From Akkermansiaceae bacterium UBA1506 (GTDB lineage Bacteria > Verrucomicrobiota > Verrucomicrobiia > Verrucomicrobiales > DEV007), in contig DCQY01000135.1 of assembly GCA_002323995.1 (NCBI GenBank), positions 2,741-29,803 of the forward strand: a DNA stretch of 27,063 bases, written 5' to 3'. Of the stretch, positions 15,400-24,623 are shown piece by piece. The notes below the pieces were generated by a model. The model was not told where the DNA came from. It did no database searches and saw nothing but the letters and a program-made list of their open reading frames with translations. The translations under genes and the position numbers were made by a program. The first letter of the stretch is position 1. The number at the start of each line of letters is the position of its first letter.

Positions 15400-16749
15400 A
15401 TGAAGGCTTGGCAATGGATTCTGTTTTCAATGGTTCTGGCGATCTTCGTCGGAGCTTTTATCCACGTGACCTGCGTGGTTTCGACCGAGCCGAATGTCGA
15501 ATTTAATGAGCTAGGTCATACTTTTATTTCAATTTTTGATTATATCGGAACCATCTTCATGAAGTTGTTGAAGATGATCATTGTTCCGCTGGTGTTCACT
15601 TCGATTGTCGTTGGGATCGCCGGCCTGGGTAAGGCCTCAGGTTTTGCTCGACTCGGCGGCAAAACGATTGGCTATTACGCGTTCACCAGTCTCATCGCAA
15701 TTCTCGTTGGCTTGGCAGTAGTGAACGTGTTTAAGCCCGGCCTCACTAACGGGCAACCAAACGAGGCGATTCTCAAGCAGATCGCAGATAATGAAGAAGA
15801 GTATGCCGGCAAGTTGGAAACTAAGTTGACGGGTCAAAACGGCGGCTTTGATGCCGTCACCGGACTCTTCCTTCGGATGATTCCGGAAAACGTTTTTGAG
15901 GCATTTGGTGCCAACAATAAGATGTTGTCACTCATCTTCGTCAGTCTTCTGACGGGGATCGGATTGATCTTCATTTCAAAGGATGGGCGATCGCCCGTTC
16001 TGGGTTTTTTTAAAGGACTCAACGAGCTGACATTACTGATCACGCATTGGATTATGTGGCTCGCACCAATTGGTGTGTTCGGCCTTGTTGCGGAGACCAC
16101 GGCGCAGACAGGTCTGCCGATTCTTGGGCTATTGGCAAAATATTTTCTCGTCGTCGCTTCGGCGCTGCTGATTCATCTCTTTGTTGTGATGCCACTGATC
16201 CTCAAGTTTGTTGCGAAAGTTAGCCCGGTGAAACACTTCTATGCGATGCGCAGCGCTCTTCTAACGGCTTTCTCAACGGCTTCCAGTTCGGCCACATTGC
16301 CGGTAACGATGTCAGCGCTTCGCGGAAACGCTGGTGTCTCTGAGCGAGTCACCAGTTTTGTCCTGCCACTCGGTGCCACTGTCAACATGGATGGAACCGC
16401 TCTCTATGAGTGTGTCGCGGTCATGTTTGTAGCCCAGGTGCTTGGTTTCGAAATGAGTTTTAGCACGCAGTTTACCGTTGTGATGCTGGCGCTTCTAACA
16501 AGTATCGGAGTCGCCGGGGTGCCCTCAGCCAGTCTTGTCGCGATTACTATCATTGTCTATAATGTCGGCATCCCGAATGCGGAAGCGGTCATTGGATTGA
16601 TACTCGCAGTTGATCGACCCCTAGATATGACACGCACGGCGGTTAATGTGTTCAGTGATTCTTGCGGAGCGGTCGTCGTCGCCAAGTCCGAGGGTGAGGA
16701 TGTGCTGGAAGATTGGAACGAAGAAGTGCCCAAGATTGGTGGAGAGTGA
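15400..16749 (+). CDS. dicarboxylate/amino acid:cation symporter (DAACS family)
   Basis: A 449-aa inner-membrane carrier of the GltP/DctA type, importing glutamate, aspartate or C4-dicarboxylates with Na+ or H+. About eight transmembrane helices can be seen, beginning with WILFSMVLAIFVGAFIHV. Family motifs include KMIIVPLVFTSIVVGIAGL, the hairpin-1 SSSATLP loop (295-301), VNMDGTALYE (328-337) and the hairpin-2 AGVPSASLV. RPLDMTRTAVNVFSDSCGA is the substrate-binding helix. A hydrophilic insert (about residues 120-145) lies in an extramembrane loop, as is common in this family. Exact substrate is not resolvable here. Confidence 0.93.
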   Translation: MKAWQWILFSMVLAIFVGAFIHVTCVVSTEPNVEFNELGHTFISIFDYIGTIFMKLLKMIIVPLVFTSIVVGIAGLGKASGFARLGGKTIGYYAFTSLIAILVGLAVVNVFKPGLTNGQPNEAILKQIADNEEEYAGKLETKLTGQNGGFDAVTGLFLRMIPENVFEAFGANNKMLSLIFVSLLTGIGLIFISKDGRSPVLGFFKGLNELTLLITHWIMWLAPIGVFGLVAETTAQTGLPILGLLAKYFLVVASALLIHLFVVMPLILKFVAKVSPVKHFYAMRSALLTAFSTASSSATLPVTMSALRGNAGVSERVTSFVLPLGATVNMDGTALYECVAVMFVAQVLGFEMSFSTQFTVVMLALLTSIGVAGVPSASLVAITIIVYNVGIPNAEAVIGLILAVDRPLDMTRTAVNVFSDSCGAVVVAKSEGEDVLEDWNEEVPKIGGE

Positions 16750-16813
16750 TCAGGTTTCTTTTTCTTATCGCAATAATGATTGCGATCGAGTCAATGTTAG
16801 AGATAGGAGTACG

Positions 16814-17617
16814 ATGGAGTTCAAAGTTATGACTTGGGTTGTCAAATTTCTGATGTTCAAACGGGGTCTCTTTCACGTTTGGATTTTGATCGGATCATCA
16901 CTCGTCTCAGCTGAGGAATTGACCTTTGATGAGCAGGCCGAGTTGATGGTCGCGATCCAGTCAGCGAATTACGATGTGGTGATTCGACTGACGGATGGCC
17001 TCAAAGACGACAACGATTGGATTCGAGCAAGGGCTGGAGCCTTTCAGCGTCGAGGGGAGGAGAGGTTTTTCGATGCCGATATCGATGGTTCGATCGACGA
17101 TTTTGACGCTTTCCTCAAAATGATGCCTAAGGAGGACCCGCATCACTGGCAGCGAGGATTGTCCTACTATTATGCTGGCGAATACGAGAAAGGTAAGGCG
17201 CAGTTTGAACGTCACCAGAACGTCAACACCCAGGATGTGGAGAACGCAGTCTGGCATTTTCTCTGCTCCGTTCGGGCTCCCGGAGGCAGCCTGAGGTTAG
17301 CGAGGAAGAGATTCATACCTATCGAGCGGGATTCGCGGGTGCCGATGAAAGAGGTGCACGATTTGTTCGGCGGTTGGGGCTCGATTGAGGCAGTGTTAAA
17401 GGCAGCGCAGCCGCGGGATTCAGACAATCTTTCGGAGCGAGAGCGGAACCACCTTTGTTACGCGCATCTTTACCTTGCGCTTTACTTCGAAGCGATAGGA
17501 GAGACCGAGAAAATGAAGAAGCATATTCGTCTCGCGGCATTCGATTATGCCATGGAGCACTATATGGGCAGGACAGCTCAGGTTCATGCCAAGTTGCGTG
17601 AGGTAAAGGAAGACTAG
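16814..17617 (+). CDS. secreted TPR-like protein of unknown function
   Basis: A 267-aa protein. The start is fixed by a good AGGAG (16805-16809) 4 nt before the ATG and by the signal-like segment that follows (hydrophobic GLFHVWILIGSSLVSA, cleavage near SA-EE). The frame stays open upstream into the symporter gene, but that part is not favoured. The mature part is mainly helical with TPR-like units: RAGAFQRRGEERFFDADID, HWQRGLSYYYAGEYEKGKAQ and CYAHLYLALYFEAIGETEKM. The run HHWQRGLSYYYAGEYEKGKAQFE resembles NlpI-like TPR proteins found in planctomycetes and verrucomicrobia. No catalytic motif is recognised; a protein-binding role in the envelope is inferred. Confidence 0.8.
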   Translation: MEFKVMTWVVKFLMFKRGLFHVWILIGSSLVSAEELTFDEQAELMVAIQSANYDVVIRLTDGLKDDNDWIRARAGAFQRRGEERFFDADIDGSIDDFDAFLKMMPKEDPHHWQRGLSYYYAGEYEKGKAQFERHQNVNTQDVENAVWHFLCSVRAPGGSLRLARKRFIPIERDSRVPMKEVHDLFGGWGSIEAVLKAAQPRDSDNLSERERNHLCYAHLYLALYFEAIGETEKMKKHIRLAAFDYAMEHYMGRTAQVHAKLREVKED

Positions 17618-17646
17618 GGAGGGGTCGAACTCTGTGGGGAGTAGAC

Positions 17647-19230
17647 CTACCCGCAACTGGAACACCCCGAGCCACAGCACATCTTGGGTTTCAGGGCCAT
17701 TGCTGAAGGCGTCACCGCCAACCCGCCTTTTGAAGTACACCTAAGTTCTTTTGGCATGGCGAGACCAACGGCATAGACGGCATCAATGGTTTCGTCGAGT
17801 GGGATATAGTTGGTATATCCACCAAGAATCAAGTCGGCGTTGACGAATGCGCCTGCCGCGGCAGCTCCGTTTCGGGTGTGACAGGGGATCTCGACCATAC
17901 CGTGAAGTAGATCGCAAACAGTGCCCATCGTATTCTGAAAGCCGATGGCGGCTGCATCACAGGCCTGTTGTGCGTTGCCACCTACCGCATCAACGACGCC
18001 GGCGGCAGCCATGGCGCCCGATGCTCCAATTTCTACCTGACAGCCAGCAACCTCTGCGGCAAAGGTACCGCGAATTGAAAGAATCATACCGATGGCTCCG
18101 GCTGCGAGCAATGCTTTGGCAATTTGCTCACGGGATAATTCTCGTTCCTCAGCGAGAGTGACAATGGTGCCGGGAATGACGCCGGCAGAGCCTCCCGTAG
18201 GCGCCGCACAAACAACCCCCATGGAGCCGTCGACGTGCATGACAGCAAGGGCGCGGGCTGCAGCTCGGGTGCTGAAACTCGGAACGCTCAACTTTCCCTT
18301 GGATTCTGCTTCAAAAATGGCCCCGGCACAGCTCGGGAGGAGTTGTAAGCCTGTGTGATTGGGATCCAGTCCCTGCTCCACCGAATCAACCATGATGTCA
18401 TAACGACGCAAAATCTCGGTAACGACATCGCTTTCGCTCAGACCGAGTAGCTGGGACTCGTGGGCTAATGCGATTTCACCGAGCCCGACATCACGATCAT
18501 TTGCGAGAGACACCATTTCAGAAGCACTGCTGAAGAGGGGAGCTCCTTTGTTGACAAAGTAGACGGGGTCGGACTGCCAGAGTTGGGTTCCAAGGGAAGA
18601 GAATTGGTCCAGCGCTGCAGGAGGAATGGACTCCGTTAAACTGCCTTTCCAGCGAACTATATCAGTATTAGTCAGCTCTGATAGAGGAGCGGTAGAGGGC
18701 AGACTGTCAAGAAGGTCTCGGGTCGCGAGCGCCTTATCCGGTGAAGATTCTGCGAGCACTTCGTGGGAGGTTCCGTCGAAAAGGACTTCCCGACCGGCAA
18801 TCTGTGTAATCTCGACTGCCCCCCCGCCAACTGACTGAGCCACGATATGGAGGCTCTCGTCCTGTGAAGAGGTCAGGGCAAGGTCGGTAGTGTTGGGGTG
18901 GTCGGCATTTTCCAGTGGGCGTACGTCAAAGCGAAGTTGCATACCCGAAGCTGGAGCATCACCCAGAACGGTAAAAAAAGATTCATCGGTGAGCGGCCTG
19001 TCCATCAGGCCCATAGCAAATCCGCGATCGGCACCCTGCGGTTCATAGGTTGCGGCGTAAGATCCATCGGGATCGAAGGAGAGTTTCGCTTCCCGAGGCG
19101 TGCCTCCGATGATCGACCTAGCCATACTGCCAATGTGATAAGCGCCTGCAGTATGAGAGCTTGAGGGACCTCGCATAACGGGGCCGAGGACATGATTGAG
19201 GATACTGACTGGTTTAGGGGTTACGCTCAT
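17647..19230 (-). CDS. sdaA: L-serine ammonia-lyase (iron-sulfur L-serine dehydratase), single chain
   Basis: A 527-aa enzyme converting L-serine to pyruvate and ammonia with a 4Fe-4S cluster. The N-terminal beta domain has LGPVMRGPSSSHTAGAYHIG. The C-terminal alpha domain has VCAAPTGGSAGVIPGTIV, FAAEVAGCQVEIGASGAM, ACDAAAIGFQNTMGTVCD and VEIPCHTRNG with the expected cluster cysteines. The C-terminus is KMCCGSGCSSCG. In the Legionella enzyme a penultimate Cys enters the active site as the fourth cluster ligand, and here the penultimate residue is also Cys. I chose the ATG at 19230; a TTG at 19266 overlaps the stop of sulfatase C (TTGA) and would add 12 residues. Confidence 0.93.
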   Translation of the reverse strand: MSVTPKPVSILNHVLGPVMRGPSSSHTAGAYHIGSMARSIIGGTPREAKLSFDPDGSYAATYEPQGADRGFAMGLMDRPLTDESFFTVLGDAPASGMQLRFDVRPLENADHPNTTDLALTSSQDESLHIVAQSVGGGAVEITQIAGREVLFDGTSHEVLAESSPDKALATRDLLDSLPSTAPLSELTNTDIVRWKGSLTESIPPAALDQFSSLGTQLWQSDPVYFVNKGAPLFSSASEMVSLANDRDVGLGEIALAHESQLLGLSESDVVTEILRRYDIMVDSVEQGLDPNHTGLQLLPSCAGAIFEAESKGKLSVPSFSTRAAARALAVMHVDGSMGVVCAAPTGGSAGVIPGTIVTLAEERELSREQIAKALLAAGAIGMILSIRGTFAAEVAGCQVEIGASGAMAAAGVVDAVGGNAQQACDAAAIGFQNTMGTVCDLLHGMVEIPCHTRNGAAAAGAFVNADLILGGYTNYIPLDETIDAVYAVGLAMPKELRCTSKGGLAVTPSAMALKPKMCCGSGCSSCG

Positions 19231-19262
19231 TTCGCGATGGCTCGGGTTGATATGCAGATATT

Positions 19263-21290
19263 TCAATTCTGCCGGATTGCCCAGGCTTTTTCGATCATTT
19301 TGTAGCCTTTGGGATCATGCTTTTTCAATTCCTCGCGATTGAACGGGTAGAAGTCGTTCTTTCCAAAGTAGGCTTCGGTCAGTTCGGCAAAGTATTCTTG
19401 GGGAGTTGTGAGAGCGTAGGCCTTTCCCTTTACGATCCTCCTGCCATCGAAGCGGTCGACCTCATCGTAAGTGCCAGAAATCTTGGCTTGCTCGTGGGTG
19501 TCTCTGATATCTTTATTTCTAAAGCTGAGAACTTGGTCATGATAGGCGTGGGCCAACTCGTGGAGCAGTAGGTAGGGCATGCGACGGTTCTCGAAAGGAA
19601 ATATCTGAGTGTTGGTGATCTCGACGGCCTTTTCCATGATGGGATCGCGACCGTTGTTGGAAAGCCACTTGGAGTCAGGGTGATACTCGGCACCGGGGCG
19701 CTTATTGTGGTAGGTTGGATTGATCCAAATGGGGACACTTCGCAATCTTTTGAGAGCGGCAGGCGGCACCGTGTCAACGACGCGCTGCAATTGGAGTCCC
19801 AACAATTCAAGCATTCGATTGGTTGCCGTGGGATTGTCGGCCCAAAGCGCGTCGCTGAGGTGTATTGTCCATCCATTTACCGGAAAAGTGGCATGGGTCG
19901 CAAAATCAAACTTGGGATCACCGCTGTTCCTTAGTTGAGTGGTCAACTGGCGCGAAAGGCGGTCTCGTTGCTGGCGATACACGGGATCATCCGCGAGATT
20001 TACGAGTTGGTGAGGATCCTTCTCGAGATGGTATAACTCCTCACCAGGTCGGAGCCCAAAAGCAAGGCGGTGTTGTTCGGCATTCTCTCCTGATTCGGCG
20101 TTGAGGCGCATCCATTGTTTGGTTGGGCTCGGATCAACATTGTAGGAGAACGCCCCGGGAACAGTCGGCCAAGGAGTCTCGACAAAATCAAACTTTGGTT
20201 CCGGTCCGTTAACTTTGCCAGTTTGCCATTCGCGGGGTGCGAAGTTGCGAATGTAGAGAAAGCCTTTCGTGCGAATGGCTCGGGAGGGATTGGGATAGAC
20301 ATGCCGCTCCATCCCTGTAACTACAGACCGTCGTTTCGGATCAATGAATCCCTCTTCAGTGGAAGTCAGCAGAGGCAGTAAAGACCGACCTGTCATCTCA
20401 TTAGGGATGGGAAGCCCAGCCGCTTCAAGAAAAGTAGGAGCGAGATCGGTTAGGCTAACAAAGTCTTCGATAATTCGGTCTCCTTTGACTTTGGCCCCCC
20501 AGCGAATCGCGAGCGGTATGCGAGTGCCTAGATCATAAAGGGTCGCCTTGGCCCGAGGGAATGGCATGCCATTGTCCCCACTCATTACGATAATGGTATT
20601 GTCTAGTGCGCCTTGTTCTTCCACGAACCGAATCATCCGGGCAGCGTCGCGATCGAATCGTTCGATCTTTGCGTAGTAGTCCCCGAGGTCGGTCCGAGTG
20701 GTTTCATTGTCCGGAAGGCTCGGGCTTACCTGAATACTACGCAGATCTATGCCCTTTTCTTTGCCGCTTTGCCAGACATAGGGGCGATGAGGCTCACCAG
20801 CACCATACCAGAAACACCAGGGGGTTCCGGCACTAATCTCTCTAAAAAAAGAATCAAAGTTATCGTAACGTTTACCAAATGGATCATTGCCGCGAAAGGC
20901 GTGTCCGCTCGGGCTAGAGCCCTTTCGACTGAAGCCTGTGGCGTAGCCTTGCTCTGTAAGGAGATCCGTATAAACCGGTATATCAGCGGGAAGAGACCCT
21001 CCCAGATTGATTCCGTCACCAAGCCGCCAGTGATATTGACCTGTTGAGACTGCAAGACGGCTCGGGGTGCACGAGGGGGCAGAAACGAAGGCATGAGTGA
21101 AGAGGACGCCTTCGTCGACGAGGCGATCAAAGGTAGGGGTCTTAACGGTCAGATCACCTAGCGCGCCGGCATGTGGGAATGACCAGTCATCGCCCATAAG
21201 GAAAAGAATGTTAGGTCTTTGTCCGGAAGGTTGAGCCACCGCGGACGTTATCAAAACTGCGCAGAATCCATTAAAAAGGAAGTGGAGCAT
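19263..21290 (-). CDS. sulfatase C fused to a C-terminal lethal-factor-like zinc metallopeptidase domain
   Basis: A 675-aa secreted protein. The ATG at 21290 gives a signal peptide (MLHFLFNGFCAVLITSAVA-QP); a TTG at 21329 is less likely. Residues ~24-455 are a family S1 sulfatase resembling heparan N-sulfatases: GDDWS (33-37), core C74-T-P-S-R, GEPHRPYVW (H168) and MSGDNG (236-241). The usual GKWH is replaced by RKGSSPSGH. Residues ~470-675 are not sulfatase. They contain LLLHELAHAYHD (H577, E578, H581), then Y625 and E632 within AYALTTPQEYFAELTEA. The order and the 7-residue Y-to-E spacing match anthrax lethal factor (M34/ATLF-like zincins). An uncharacterised bifunctional enzyme for sulfated glycoprotein or proteoglycan is a reasonable inference. 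It lies between an M24 peptidase gene and the serine dehydratase gene. Confidence 0.88.
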   Translation of the reverse strand: MLHFLFNGFCAVLITSAVAQPSGQRPNILFLMGDDWSFPHAGALGDLTVKTPTFDRLVDEGVLFTHAFVSAPSCTPSRLAVSTGQYHWRLGDGINLGGSLPADIPVYTDLLTEQGYATGFSRKGSSPSGHAFRGNDPFGKRYDNFDSFFREISAGTPWCFWYGAGEPHRPYVWQSGKEKGIDLRSIQVSPSLPDNETTRTDLGDYYAKIERFDRDAARMIRFVEEQGALDNTIIVMSGDNGMPFPRAKATLYDLGTRIPLAIRWGAKVKGDRIIEDFVSLTDLAPTFLEAAGLPIPNEMTGRSLLPLLTSTEEGFIDPKRRSVVTGMERHVYPNPSRAIRTKGFLYIRNFAPREWQTGKVNGPEPKFDFVETPWPTVPGAFSYNVDPSPTKQWMRLNAESGENAEQHRLAFGLRPGEELYHLEKDPHQLVNLADDPVYRQQRDRLSRQLTTQLRNSGDPKFDFATHATFPVNGWTIHLSDALWADNPTATNRMLELLGLQLQRVVDTVPPAALKRLRSVPIWINPTYHNKRPGAEYHPDSKWLSNNGRDPIMEKAVEITNTQIFPFENRRMPYLLLHELAHAYHDQVLSFRNKDIRDTHEQAKISGTYDEVDRFDGRRIVKGKAYALTTPQEYFAELTEAYFGKNDFYPFNREELKKHDPKGYKMIEKAWAIRQN

Positions 21291-21421
21291 ACAGAATCGA
21301 ATTGAAGAGGAACTCGAAACTAAAAGCAATAGTCCCGTTATAGCCCAAAATAGGTGCTGTGATTCTTGGGATTAGATGATTTGAGTGGTAGCGAGAGCTT
21401 TTTAGGAAGGCAGGGTTCCTC

Positions 21422-22579
21422 TCAAGTTTTCCAGTCAAGGCCTTCTGGCAGTGTATTGAGATTCATATGGCCGGCTTCGGTGACTACGACCAAATCCTCA
21501 ACCCGGACCCCACCGAGGTCCTTTCGGTAAAGTCCGGGTTCCACAGTGAGCGCGTCTCCTTCGACAAGAGCTATTCCCTTGGGATCGAGCAGGGGTGGTT
21601 CGTGGACCTCTAATCCGATGCCGTGGCCTGTTCCGTGGGGCATGGTGGTATAGGACGGGTCAGCATTTTCGGGAACGGATCCCGAGTTGTATCCATGAGC
21701 AATTATGACGTCTGTCGTGGCGGCATGAACCTCGTGGCCTTTAATACCAGGTCGAATGACCTCGCATCCAGCTGCTTTTGCTTTCTGGACAGCCTCTACC
21801 ATTTTTTGAATCTCATGTGGAATGTCTCCGTGGACTACGGTTCGAGTGCAGTCACCGCAATAGTGACTTTTTAGGTCTTTGGGGAAGATGTCGATGATGA
21901 CTGGTTGGCCCGTGTGTAAGCAGCCGCTGCCACAGTGGTGACAGTCGGCCCCCTGCGAGCCTCCCGCGATGATATAAGTCGGACCGCCGAAGTTTTTCTC
22001 CATCAAGAAGATATTAACAGCAGCGCGGACACGTTCAGAGGTTAAAGGAGTTCCGTTGACCTCAAGGCTTCCGTTTGCTCTTGTATCAGCATTTGCAATC
22101 ATCTCACAAGCTAAGCGAATTGCCTCTTCGGTTACCTCCTGTGCCCGTCGCAAATGTTCGATTTCTTCTTCGGTTTTTTTACGTCTCTCCATAACTCCAA
22201 GGTTGGGGTCGCAGAAAACGAGAATTCCCGCTTCAGTTAATACATGCTGAAAAATTAGTGGAAGGGTCCGATCGGCCGTGACTTGAGCGACTCCTTGTTG
22301 ACGGAGGCATTCGGCTGCTGCCTGGGCGGTAGCTATCTCGCGATCTGGAGAGAGCCCTCCCTCGGGTGTGTAATCATCTGGGCAGACGACTTGATCAGCA
22401 GTGACGGCGGCGCGAGTACGTTCAACTTCGATGTCGCGAACGATCAGGATTCGTTCAGTCGTTTTTTGATTGAGAATCAGGTCGATTAGGGCGACCGGAT
22501 CACCGAGGGAAAACTGAATTTCATGAAAAAGGGCGAAGCTGTGCTGCGGGATTCCGGCACGGATAATGGCAGTTGTCAT
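21422..22579 (-). CDS. M24 family metallopeptidase (Xaa-Pro aminopeptidase-like)
   Basis: A 385-aa cytoplasmic peptidase with the pita-bread fold. An N-terminal creatinase-like domain (IIRAGIPQHSFALFHEIQF to about residue 130) precedes the catalytic domain. Metal-binding blocks are GQPVIIDIFPKDLKSHYCGD (two Asp), PHGTGHGIGLEVHEPP (His), LTVEPGLY (Glu) and GVRVEDLVVV (Glu), so all five ligands are present. It probably removes N-terminal residues before proline or cleaves Xaa-Pro peptides. Two additional Cys/His clusters (CHHCGSGCLHTG, HYCGDCTRTV) are unusual. The ATG at 22579 was preferred to a TTG at 22651. It is divergent from sulfatase D, with a 95-bp gap. Confidence 0.9.
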   Translation of the reverse strand: MTTAIIRAGIPQHSFALFHEIQFSLGDPVALIDLILNQKTTERILIVRDIEVERTRAAVTADQVVCPDDYTPEGGLSPDREIATAQAAAECLRQQGVAQVTADRTLPLIFQHVLTEAGILVFCDPNLGVMERRKKTEEEIEHLRRAQEVTEEAIRLACEMIANADTRANGSLEVNGTPLTSERVRAAVNIFLMEKNFGGPTYIIAGGSQGADCHHCGSGCLHTGQPVIIDIFPKDLKSHYCGDCTRTVVHGDIPHEIQKMVEAVQKAKAAGCEVIRPGIKGHEVHAATTDVIIAHGYNSGSVPENADPSYTTMPHGTGHGIGLEVHEPPLLDPKGIALVEGDALTVEPGLYRKDLGGVRVEDLVVVTEAGHMNLNTLPEGLDWKT

Positions 22580-22674
22580 AGTCAGAAAAAGGTCGTGGAG
22601 TTCCAGTAAGTTTTGCTTCGAAAGCGTGATCACGTCTCTCGGTTTTTTCAAGAAGGAGGGGCAGGGTAATCCAC

Positions 22675-24549
22675 ATGTGGACTATGAAAAAATGTCTTTT
22701 AACAGTTCTTTTAGGACTATTGCTAGCGGGTAACATCGGTATGAGCGGAGATCGTCCGAACATCCTTTGGCTCACTTGCGAAGATAACAATGTCAACTGG
22801 ATCGGTTGCTATGGTAACCCTTACGCTGATACTCCGAATATCGACAAACTGGCTTCAGAGGGGTTTCAGTACATGAACTGCTACGCCAATGCTCCAGTTT
22901 GCGCTCCTTCGCGTTGCACCTGGATTACTGGTATTCACGCGGTATCCATGGGCACGCACCCGATGCGGAGTCGTTACGAGATTCCTCACGATCGCATCAA
23001 GTATTACCCAGATTACCTCAAGGAGGCTGGCTACTACGTGGTTAACGCAGGCAAGACGGACTACAATATCGGCGGTCGCGATGACAAAGAGCCCTGGGAC
23101 TCTAGTAGGCCGGACTTCCAGGCAGCGAAGGATAACCAGCCTTTCTTCATGATCATCAACAGCACGAAGTCCCACGAGTCGCGTGCATTTGGTGATATCA
23201 ACAATTCCGAGCATAGCCCCGGGCACGTTCAGCTGGCCAAGTATCATCCGGACATCCCCGAGATGCGGAAGAACTACGCGCATTACCACGATCAGATAAA
23301 AAACATGGATGCCGATATTGGTGCTGCGTTGCAACAGTTAGAGGACGCCGGGCTCGCCGAGAATACAATCGTGATTCACAACTCCGATCACGGCGGAGTG
23401 ATCGCCCGCAGTAAGCGTTTCCTCTTCAACAGCGGGACCCACTGTCCGTTGATCGTTCGCATTCCCGAGAAGTTTAAGGATCTGCATCCCGGTTCACCCG
23501 GCGACAAGATTGACGAGTTTGTCAGCTTCATCGATATGCCTAAAACATGGTTGAGTCTGACCGGAGCGAAGATTCCCGACGATATGCAGGGCAAGGTTTT
23601 CCTGGGGGCTGATAAAGACGAGCGTGATTTCCACGTGAGCTTCCGTGGCCGGATGGATGAGCGCTGTGATAACGTGCGCGCCTACCGCGAGGGCAAGTGG
23701 CTCTATATTCGCAACTACATGCCGTACGCGCCCTGGGGGCAGCGCCTCAATTATCTCTGGCAGATGGAGGCGACGAAGGCGTGGCAGGCATACCACGATG
23801 AAGGGCGCACCAATGCCGTGACGGGGCGTTTCTTCGGAACCAAGCCGATGGAGGAGCTCTACGACACCTCAGTTGACCCGGACAATGTCGACAATCTGAT
23901 CGACGACCCGCTATATGCCGATCTCGTAAAAGGATTCCGAACCAGTCTCTCTGAATGGCAACTCAGGAACTACGATGCAGGCCTGCTTCCTGAAACAGAA
24001 ATCGTCAAGCGTGCCGCGGATAACAACATGACCATCTATGAGATGGTCCGGGATGAGGAGCTCTACCCGGTTTACACCTATCTCTCAGCTTCAGAACTGG
24101 CGATTGAAAATGATCCTGCCAACGAAAAGGAACTGCTCGAGCGCCTCCAGAGTGAAGACGCCGGGGTTCGTTACTGGGCGATGGTCGGTCTGTTCCACAT
24201 CCAGGATCGTGTCGGTCTTAAGAAAGGGGCCATCAAGAAGGTGCTCGAGGACGAATCCCATCATGTTCGTCTCATGGCCGCATGGGCACTCTATCGCGCC
24301 GGCGAAAAGGAAATCGCGATGGGAACGTTCAACGATCTTCTCAGCAGCAGTTCCTATGCTTCGATGAAGGCTTTTAATGTGATCGACTGGATCGGAGACG
24401 GTTCCGAACCGTACCAGGAGGCGATGCTGGCCTGCAACGCCGAGCCTCAAAGCTACATCACCCGCTTGAAGGAATACATGGTCGATGGTTACGCCGAGAA
24501 GCAGAAAGAAACCAAAGCGGTGGAGCGTAAAAACAAAAAGAAGAAGTAA
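22675..24549 (+). CDS. sulfatase D: secreted family S1 sulfatase with HEAT-like C-terminal repeats
   Basis: A 624-aa protein with signal peptide (MKKCLLTVLLGLLLAGN, cleavage near residue 24). Sulfatase motifs: CEDNN with E36-D37 (an ED pair instead of DD), core C76-A-P-S-R, AGKTDYN (125-131) in place of GKWH, and NSDHGG (236-241). The sulfatase part ends near residue 440. Residues ~484-580 form HEAT-like helical pairs (EDAGVRYWAMVGLFHI, ESHHVRLMAAWALYRAGE), probably for protein or glycan binding. The tail is Lys-rich (ERKNKKKK). A GGAGG (22655-22659) lies 15 nt before the first ATG, and a second ATG is at codon 4. It is followed 74 bp later by sulfatase E with no terminator between, so the two are likely co-transcribed. 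Confidence 0.93.
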   Translation: MWTMKKCLLTVLLGLLLAGNIGMSGDRPNILWLTCEDNNVNWIGCYGNPYADTPNIDKLASEGFQYMNCYANAPVCAPSRCTWITGIHAVSMGTHPMRSRYEIPHDRIKYYPDYLKEAGYYVVNAGKTDYNIGGRDDKEPWDSSRPDFQAAKDNQPFFMIINSTKSHESRAFGDINNSEHSPGHVQLAKYHPDIPEMRKNYAHYHDQIKNMDADIGAALQQLEDAGLAENTIVIHNSDHGGVIARSKRFLFNSGTHCPLIVRIPEKFKDLHPGSPGDKIDEFVSFIDMPKTWLSLTGAKIPDDMQGKVFLGADKDERDFHVSFRGRMDERCDNVRAYREGKWLYIRNYMPYAPWGQRLNYLWQMEATKAWQAYHDEGRTNAVTGRFFGTKPMEELYDTSVDPDNVDNLIDDPLYADLVKGFRTSLSEWQLRNYDAGLLPETEIVKRAADNNMTIYEMVRDEELYPVYTYLSASELAIENDPANEKELLERLQSEDAGVRYWAMVGLFHIQDRVGLKKGAIKKVLEDESHHVRLMAAWALYRAGEKEIAMGTFNDLLSSSSYASMKAFNVIDWIGDGSEPYQEAMLACNAEPQSYITRLKEYMVDGYAEKQKETKAVERKNKKKK

Positions 24550-24623
24550 CGCTTCCCTCAATACCTCTTTCACCTTCAAACTGATCAGGGTCATCTGTGG
24601 AAAAGCCTGTCTCATTTTTACCT

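Noticed and set aside
16646..16813. Upstream extension of the TPR gene overlapping the symporter gene
   Set aside because: The segment is the +1 frame of the symporter 3' end and lacks sense; a good AGGAG and signal peptide mark the ATG at 16814.
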